DNA of 11,690 nt from Lachnospiraceae bacterium UBA3845 (lineage in GTDB: Bacteria > Bacillota > Clostridia > Lachnospirales > Lachnospiraceae). Both the position numbers and the translations under genes were made by a program. Below the pieces are notes generated by a model that saw nothing but the letters and a program-made list of their open reading frames with translations, searched no databases and had not been told where the DNA came from. Below, piece by piece: positions 7,286-11,690 of this stretch. Position 1 is the stretch's first letter. Every line of letters starts with the position of its first letter. The stretch spans positions 1 through 11,690 of the forward strand of contig DGHP01000021.1 of assembly GCA_002392705.1 (NCBI GenBank), written 5' to 3'.

Positions 7286-8158
7286 TTATTTCAGAAAAAA
7301 ATGACCCGCGATGGCCAGAATGCCCACCGCAAAGCAGTAATAGCCAAAATAACGCATCTTTCTGTTCCGGACGATCTGCAGCAGGAAGCGGATCGAGATA
7401 TAACCCACAACCGCAGCGGTAATCATGCCTGCCGCGTAGCTCCCGATCATGGCACCCGTCAGAGTCTCTGAACCGATGTCGCTGATCTCCAGAAGCGCCG
7501 CCCCCAGAATGGCCGGAATGGAAAGAATGAAGGAATACTTGACCGCAAACTTCCGGTCCAGGCCGCAGAAGGTGCAGGCTGAGATCGAGGTCCCGGAGCG
7601 GGAGAGCCCCGGAAGGGTCGCGAATCCCTGCGCGACGCCGATCAGGATGCCCTCTCCCCAGCTGACATCCTTCGGAATCTTCCAGCAGTTCTGTACCCGG
7701 TCCGAAAGAAAGAGCAGGACTCCCGTGATCAGCAGACAGATGCCGGGAACAATCAGGGTTCCGGAAGCGTCCCGGATGAGTTTTTCACCGGCAAAGCCGA
7801 TAATCGCGGTCGGAATCGTGGATACAATGATGAGGACAACAAACTTGCGGTAATTGGTCCGGATAATATGCCTGTAGGAGGGCTCCTCCTTTCCCTTTTT
7901 CAGGAAAGCCCGGAAATTAAAGATCAGATCAGCCGCCATATGGACAGCCTCCACGATCAGCTTGCAGATATCTTTCCAGTAGACGAGAATAACTACAAGC
8001 AGGGTTCCTATGTGCAGGAGCACATCGAAGAGGACGCTGTTGCCTGTATCAATGTGGAAAATATTCTGGAATATTGTCAGGTGCCCGGAACTGGATACGG
8101 GAAGAAACTCTGTGAGTCCCTGAACCAGTCCGAGGAATACAGCCTGTAAAACGGACAT
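7286..8158 (-). CDS. uppP: Undecaprenyl-diphosphatase UppP (BacA)
   Basis: A 290-residue integral membrane enzyme that hydrolyses undecaprenyl diphosphate to undecaprenyl phosphate, recycling the lipid carrier for peptidoglycan and other surface polymers; overexpression in other bacteria gives bacitracin resistance. Both signature motifs are present: EFLPVSSSGH (residues 17-26, with E17) and PGLSRSGTS (183-191). Hydrophobic segments run through the whole protein, as expected for the family's 260-290 residue topology. An in-frame ATG exists upstream at 8221, but the start at 8158 gives the conserved MSVLQAVFLGLVQGLTE beginning and has AGAGG 8 nt before it. It follows a terminator (8257-8287) and so should have its own promoter; only a weak -10-like TATAGT near 8187 is visible, with no clear -35. 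ftsK follows after 139 bp with no obvious terminator, so the two may share a transcript. Confidence 0.97.
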   Translation of the reverse strand: MSVLQAVFLGLVQGLTEFLPVSSSGHLTIFQNIFHIDTGNSVLFDVLLHIGTLLVVILVYWKDICKLIVEAVHMAADLIFNFRAFLKKGKEEPSYRHIIRTNYRKFVVLIIVSTIPTAIIGFAGEKLIRDASGTLIVPGICLLITGVLLFLSDRVQNCWKIPKDVSWGEGILIGVAQGFATLPGLSRSGTSISACTFCGLDRKFAVKYSFILSIPAILGAALLEISDIGSETLTGAMIGSYAAGMITAAVVGYISIRFLLQIVRNRKMRYFGYYCFAVGILAIAGHFFLK

Positions 8159-8256
8159 AATATATACCTCTGTTTTCTGATTACTATAAAGCGTCGAAGA
8201 TGCGGCATACGTGCGCGGCACGGATGGTCTTCTTGTGACAGCAACTTCTTTCAGGA

Positions 8257-8287
8257 TAAAAACACTGCGGGAGGGCCGGCCTCCCGC
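8257..8287 (-). terminator. Intrinsic terminator after the CYITTA-module gene
   Basis: An 8-bp G+C stem, GCGGGAGG/CCTCCCGC (8267-8274 with 8280-8287), has a 5-nt loop. On the minus strand it is followed by AGTG and a TTTTT run (8262-8258). It would end the transcription unit formed by the CorC-like gene, yebC and the gene at 8360-9145. Confidence 0.8.
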
Positions 8288-8359
8288 TGCAGTCTGAACC
8301 CCTCCCCATGCAGAAACGCGCCGGCGTCCCTGCCGGGCTGCCGGCGGAAGGACGCTATG

Positions 8360-9145
8360 TCACATCGTCTTTACGTTCGGATACAGATAGAAATATCGTT
8401 CTTTGAGCTCGTGCACCATCTCTTCATAGCGGACCCTGCACTCTTCCATCCTTCCGTCCTCTATCATGCGGATGCAGGGGCTGATATAGCTCTCCCAGAT
8501 CCGGTGGTAGATGGCGGACGCGTCAGGCCTTTTTGAAATATGCTTCACGATGGTCGGTGCGACATCATAGTAGCTGCGGATCAGCTCGCCGCCGTTCTCC
8601 AGCTTCGCCAGATAACCGTCCCGGTACTCTCTCAGCAGGTTCAGCTCATAGCAGTCATCGCTCCTGCCCAGTTCCGCGCAGGCCGCGGTTGTAATATAGC
8701 ACCATTTTCTGTGGAAGCCCTGTTCGATCGTCTCAAAGGGAGCCGCGGACAGGTTCGACTTCGGAAAAGCCTCCTTCCAGGAAGCAAGAACATGATCGAC
8801 GAGGGGCTTTGAAGACGCTCCCCTGTACTGCAGCAGAGCAGGAAAAACATAACCGGCCATCATCAGGGACAGATTGATACTGACCTGTTCCTTCTTCCTC
8901 TTCGGGCTCTGCTCAAGAATCTGCTGAGCGGACCGGGCCAGTGCGGACGACATATTCTCCAGCATGGTATCCGGTTCCTTTACATTCAGAAACAGATTCT
9001 CCACCGCATCAAGGGCCGGAACGATGGACCGGTAATAGTCCATGAAGTTCTGGCTGTATGAGGAGCGCGAGAAGGAGGCGAGGTATTTTTCGTATTCGCT
9101 CAAAAGGGAGGACATCCCTTCCATGGCAAGCTCATAATCATTCAT
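8360..9145 (-). CDS. Uncharacterised protein with a CYITTA/CFI-box-like C-terminal module
   Basis: A 261-residue cytoplasmic protein of unknown function, with no signal peptide or membrane segment. Residues 1-145 are mostly helical-looking and unrecognised. From residue 149 comes a conserved-looking module: CYITTAAC (149-156), then DDCYEL (163-168), LLREYRDGYL (170-179) and SYYDVAPTIV (191-200), followed by a charged C-terminus. This pattern (Cys-aromatic-I-x-T-A, LRxFRD, YYxxAP) resembles the CFI-box module found at the ends of many unrelated bacterial proteins; to my knowledge it has no established biochemical role. Three cysteines (149, 156, 165) lie close together and could bind a metal or form a redox pair, which is inference. 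The ATG at 9145 follows an in-frame TAA closely; the nearest SD (AGGAG, 9160-9164) is 14 nt away, unusually far. It lies 88 bp after yebC and is probably co-transcribed with it. Confidence 0.85.
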   Translation of the reverse strand: MNDYELAMEGMSSLLSEYEKYLASFSRSSYSQNFMDYYRSIVPALDAVENLFLNVKEPDTMLENMSSALARSAQQILEQSPKRKKEQVSINLSLMMAGYVFPALLQYRGASSKPLVDHVLASWKEAFPKSNLSAAPFETIEQGFHRKWCYITTAACAELGRSDDCYELNLLREYRDGYLAKLENGGELIRSYYDVAPTIVKHISKRPDASAIYHRIWESYISPCIRMIEDGRMEECRVRYEEMVHELKERYFYLYPNVKTM

Positions 9146-9233
9146 AGCAGATTACCGATCTCCTCTGCCGCCCTGCATCGGGCGCGCTGTGCCGCATAAG
9201 GACCGCGCATCCCGGCTCCTGCGGCTCTGTGCG

Positions 9234-9974
9234 TCAGTCTTCGTCTGATTCCTGAAGGTTGGTATAGACAGCCTGTACATCGTCATCGTCGTCCAGCAGG
9301 TCCAGCGTGCGGTTCAGCTGCTTGATGTCGCCCTCGTCCGTCAGCGCCACATAAGTCTGCGGGATCATGGTGATATCGGCGGAAGCCATGCTGATTCCCT
9401 GCTCCTCCAGATTCTGGCGGACATCCGAAAAGCTGTCCGGATCGGTGAGAATCTCGTAGGAATCATCGGCCTCCTTAAAGTCCTCCGCTCCTGCTTCCAG
9501 CGCCAGCATCATGAGATCATCGGCGTCCATGTCGCACTCTTCCTTGTCGATGACGATCTGGCCCTTCTTGTCAAACATGAAGGAGACGCATCCCGGCGTT
9601 CCGATATTCCCGGAGCCTTTGGAGAAAGCGCTTCTGACATTGGCGGAAGTACGGTTGCGGTTGTCCGTCAGTGCCTCCACGATGATCGCGATGCCGCTCG
9701 GGCCGTATCCCTCGTAGGTAACCTGCTCGTAGTTGACCGCGTCCGCGTCGCCGGCTGCCTTCTTGATGCCGCGCTCGATGGTATCATTGGGCATATTGTT
9801 GGACTTTGCCTTGGCGATGACATCGCGAAGCTTTGAATTGTTGGCCGGATCCGGTCCGCCTTCCTTTACGGCGATGGCGATCTCACGGCCGATGATGGTG
9901 AAAATCTTGCCCTTGGCGGCATCATTGCGCTCTTTTTTGTGCTTGATATTGGCAAATTTTGAATGTCCTGACAT
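9234..9974 (-). CDS. yebC: YebC/PmpR (TACO1) family protein
   Basis: A 246-residue protein of the near-universal YebC family, at the typical length. It has the N-terminal signature MSGHSKFANIKHKK, GREIAIAVKEGG (29-40), NMPNDTIERGIKKA (60-73) and the YEGYGPSGIAIIVEALTDN core (87-105), with an acidic C-terminus (LDDDDDVQAVYTNLQESDED). Family members were long annotated as transcriptional regulators. The mitochondrial homologue TACO1 is a translational activator, and recent work on bacterial members points to relief of ribosome stalling at proline-rich stretches. A strong SD, AGGAGGAG, lies 7 nt before the ATG. It follows the CorC-like gene by 83 bp with no convincing promoter or terminator between them, which suggests one transcript. 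Confidence 0.97.
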   Translation of the reverse strand: MSGHSKFANIKHKKERNDAAKGKIFTIIGREIAIAVKEGGPDPANNSKLRDVIAKAKSNNMPNDTIERGIKKAAGDADAVNYEQVTYEGYGPSGIAIIVEALTDNRNRTSANVRSAFSKGSGNIGTPGCVSFMFDKKGQIVIDKEECDMDADDLMMLALEAGAEDFKEADDSYEILTDPDSFSDVRQNLEEQGISMASADITMIPQTYVALTDEGDIKQLNRTLDLLDDDDDVQAVYTNLQESDED

Positions 9975-10057
9975 AACCTATCTCCTCCTGCATGATAATA
10001 ATTGCTGCGCGGCCCTGGGGCCTGCGTTTTTCTGATTTTCCGGCAGCACGATGTCCC

Positions 10058-11335
10058 TCAGTTCCCGGGATTCATCCGCCCGGCCTGGGCCCACTGGATC
10101 ATGCTGCCCTCAAGGGACAGGATCCGGAAGCGGAAGCCGGTGTCCGTATCTTCTATGACCGCATTGCGGTCCTCCTCCCCGGGAATGTGGTTCAGCTTCG
10201 CCGTGAGATAGCCGCTGAGTGTGTCATAATTCTCCGGAAAGACAGTTCCCAGGGCTTCCCCCGCCTCCTCGGGCGAGAGCCTGCCGTTCAGTTTCCAGCT
10301 TCCTTCCGGGGCGGGAATGATCAACTTCTCCTGACGGTCATATTCGTCAAATATATTGCCTACGATCTCCTCAAGAATATCCTCCATCGTCACCAGACCG
10401 GAGGTCTCCCCGTACTCGTCAACCACAATGGCCATCTGGACCTGCGTCTGCTGCATACTGCGGAAGAGGTCATCGATCCTGCGGGTCTGGGGAATAAACT
10501 TCACTTCCCTGAGAAGATCCGGAATATCTTTTATGTACCAGATGTTATAAGTCTCCTGCATATGGAAACGCATGGCGTCCTTCATATACAGAGCTCCTAT
10601 GATATTGTCAATGTTTTCCTCATATACCGGAAAGCGGGAATTCGGAGCGTCAGCCATAAAGCGGATGGCGTCATCCAGTCTGGTGCTTCCCTCGATCGCG
10701 GTGATCTGTGACCTGTGGGTCATGATATCCTGAGCCTGTTTGTCATCAAACTCAAAGATATTCTGGATCATCTCCGCCTCATCCTCATCCAGGACGCCCT
10801 GTTCATGTCCCTCATTGACCATGGAGAGGATCTCGTCTTCCGTTACCGGATCTTCCAGGCTGGCGGCATTCACGCCGAAAAGACGCGCCAGCAGAAATCC
10901 CGCCAGATTGAGCAGGGCGGTAAAAGGACTGCTCAGCGCCATCAGAAAAGAGGCGCATGGCAGAAGCCTCAGCGCAAATCCTCTCTCCCACCTGCGGGCG
11001 AGCAGATCCGGAAGCACTCTGCCCAGGACATAGAACAGTGAAACCATCACAGCCGCAGCGGCCGCTGTCCGGACAATCCCGCTGAAAAGTCCCGTAATCA
11101 GGACGGCGGAAACAACTGCCGCAAGGATCTCCCAGAACCAGAGCGAGAAGCGCATCTTTTCAGGATGCTCCTTCAGGGCAAGAATCTTCGCCTCTGCTTC
11201 TCCTTTCGCTTCGGTATCCTCCCCCAGGTCACTGTTCTGCACATTCACGCAGGCACTGCAGAAGGCCTCCAGCACAAAGACGGCTGCGAGAAGAACAATA
11301 AGTACGATCCATATCAGGGGGTCCGCACTGTCCAT
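10058..11335 (-). CDS. CNNM/CorC (hemolysin C) family membrane protein with divergent DUF21 domain
   Basis: A 425-residue protein with the family's domain order: an N-terminal membrane domain (hydrophobic segments near 7-28, 66-88, 90-108 and 123-152), a CBS pair (about 203-325, with PNSRFPVYEENIDNIIGALY and AIVVDEYGETSGLVTMEDIL) and a C-terminal CorC_HlyC domain (about 340-420, with YDTLSGYL). Relatives are implicated in Mg2+ (or Co2+) export. The membrane domain is odd: the usual SASE, GNxxVN and GEILPK motifs are not recognisable, and the last appears as LGRVLPDLLARRW (104-116), with Arg for Glu and Asp for Lys. The CBS part looks normal. The start at 11335 is preferred because GGAG (11344-11347) lies 8 nt before it; the in-frame ATG at 11359 has no SD. 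It heads the probable operon with yebC and the 8360-9145 gene. Transport activity is uncertain. Confidence 0.88.
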   Translation of the reverse strand: MDSADPLIWIVLIVLLAAVFVLEAFCSACVNVQNSDLGEDTEAKGEAEAKILALKEHPEKMRFSLWFWEILAAVVSAVLITGLFSGIVRTAAAAAVMVSLFYVLGRVLPDLLARRWERGFALRLLPCASFLMALSSPFTALLNLAGFLLARLFGVNAASLEDPVTEDEILSMVNEGHEQGVLDEDEAEMIQNIFEFDDKQAQDIMTHRSQITAIEGSTRLDDAIRFMADAPNSRFPVYEENIDNIIGALYMKDAMRFHMQETYNIWYIKDIPDLLREVKFIPQTRRIDDLFRSMQQTQVQMAIVVDEYGETSGLVTMEDILEEIVGNIFDEYDRQEKLIIPAPEGSWKLNGRLSPEEAGEALGTVFPENYDTLSGYLTAKLNHIPGEEDRNAVIEDTDTGFRFRILSLEGSMIQWAQAGRMNPGN

Positions 11336-11452
11336 AACTGCTTCTCCATTCCTTTCCATGTTTGTCCGAATAAAGCTGCGCCTATGCCGCTCTCCCCGGA
11401 TTCATGCAGGGCATCCTGCGGAGAGACAGATGCCGGTCCGGCTGCGCACACA
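11336..11452 (-). promoter_or_regulatory. Structured leader of the CorC-like gene
   Basis: The predicted 117-nt leader contains several nested complementary pairs on the minus strand. CTCTCC (11425-11420) pairs with GGAGAG (11395-11390), enclosing the hairpin GCAGG-atgc-CCTGC (11419-11406). TGCGC (11448-11444) can pair with GCGCA (11381-11377), enclosing the above plus the palindrome GCCGGACCGGC (11442-11432). I do not recognise an M-box, yybP-ykoY or other known riboswitch. There is no T-run, so control, if any, would be at translation or RNA stability. Confidence 0.35.
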
Positions 11453-11458
11453 AGGACA

Positions 11459-11487
11459 AATATATCAATTATCAGCCGGTTCGTCAA
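11459..11487 (-). promoter_or_regulatory. Sigma-A-type promoter of the CorC-like gene operon
   Basis: On the minus strand TTGACG (11487-11482) and TATATT (11464-11459) are 17 bases apart, each one base off consensus. The predicted transcript starts near 11452. The -35 box contains the TGA stop codon of alr (11486-11484), so the promoter begins inside the end of the upstream gene. Confidence 0.8.
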
Positions 11488-11690
11488 CCGCCCGCCGTAT
11501 CAGACCCGTCCCGCACATAGACTCTGGGTACCCGGGCAGTAATATCGCAGACAAATTCATAGGGAAAGCGCCCGCTCAGGCGTCCCAGTTCATCCACGGT
11601 AATCTCTTCCCCGCCGTCACGCCCCAGAAGCGTTACTTCATCGAATTCCTCCGCTTCGATCCCGGTCACGTCGACCATAAACTGGTCCAT
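11484..11690 (-). CDS. alr: Alanine racemase, C-terminal end only (5' part lies beyond the right edge)
   Basis: The last 68 residues of a PLP-dependent alanine racemase, which interconverts L- and D-alanine for peptidoglycan. The visible part is the end of the C-terminal beta-barrel domain: MDQFMVDVTGI matches the family's CMDQxMVDVT segment, whose Met-Asp contributes to the substrate pocket. It is followed by DEVTLLG, EEITVDELGRLSG, PYEFVCDITARVPRVYV and a short tail. The ATG at the window edge is almost certainly an internal Met, not the start. The PLP lysine and catalytic tyrosine lie outside the window. The stop codon is embedded in the -35 box of the next promoter, and no alr terminator is evident before it. 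Confidence 0.9.
   Translation of the reverse strand: MDQFMVDVTGIEAEEFDEVTLLGRDGGEEITVDELGRLSGRFPYEFVCDITARVPRVYVRDGSDTAGG

Noticed and set aside
8288..8359. CGCCGGCG/GCCGGC-rich inverted repeats between the stop codon of the 8360-9145 gene and its terminator
   Set aside because: Several short G+C pairings are possible but none is followed by a T-run; the hairpin at 8267-8287 explains termination better.
9146..9233. GCCGCA/TGCGGC pairing between yebC and the next gene as a terminator
   Set aside because: The loop is long and there is no T-run; it does not separate the two genes into different units.
10005..10035. GGCCC/GGGCC hairpin followed by TTTTT on the plus strand
   Set aside because: It would terminate plus-strand transcription, but no plus-strand gene is present; on the minus strand, where the genes lie, no T-run follows. 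The stem is also short, with a very tight loop.
1..11690. Search for mobile elements, CRISPR arrays, toxin-antitoxin pairs or defence genes
   Set aside because: No transposase, integrase, regularly spaced repeats or defence-type proteins were seen; all genes are co-directional and nearly all are recognisable housekeeping families.

Overview
The window is an ordinary, densely packed stretch of a Clostridia chromosome, most likely Lachnospiraceae. That placement rests on protein character (an NfnAB pair, YebC, UppP, an FtsK/SpoIIIE translocase, RlmH and a CYITTA-type hypothetical protein), strong GGAGG-type ribosome binding sites and a G+C content that looks like the mid-50s by eye. It is an inference, not a database result. 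All genes run on the minus strand, so reading order is from high to low coordinates. I see no phage, transposon, CRISPR, tRNA or rRNA sequence, and no stretch over 300 bases lacks a gene.

Reading order: (1) the 3' end of an alanine racemase gene (11690-11484); (2) a CNNM/CorC ('hemolysin C') family membrane protein with a degenerate membrane domain, driven by a clear sigma-A-type promoter whose -35 box overlaps the alr stop codon; (3) yebC; (4) an uncharacterised protein with a CYITTA...LREYRD...YYDVAP module, followed by a good intrinsic terminator near 8257-8287; (5) uppP; (6) a long FtsK/SpoIIIE DNA translocase; (7) nfnA and nfnB, overlapping by one base, with their own near-consensus promoter and a terminator hairpin at 1553-1578; (8) rlmH; (9) the N-terminal 262 codons of an FGGY-family sugar kinase with its own promoter, running off the left edge.

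Functionally this is housekeeping. Alr and UppP serve peptidoglycan synthesis. FtsK/SpoIIIE serves chromosome segregation. RlmH and YebC act on the ribosome or translation. NfnAB balances NADH, NADPH and ferredoxin. Genes 2-4 look like one transcription unit: gaps are under 90 bases, only the first has a visible promoter, and the last has a terminator. uppP and ftsK may be co-transcribed, since no terminator is evident between them.

I did not find a convincing new multi-gene system. The best leads are: an 8+8 bp inverted repeat centred on the nfnAB -10 box; a foldable leader ahead of the CorC-like gene; loss of hallmark residues in that protein's membrane domain; a Cys/His/Gly tail on NfnA; and the unknown CYITTA-module gene placed beside yebC.
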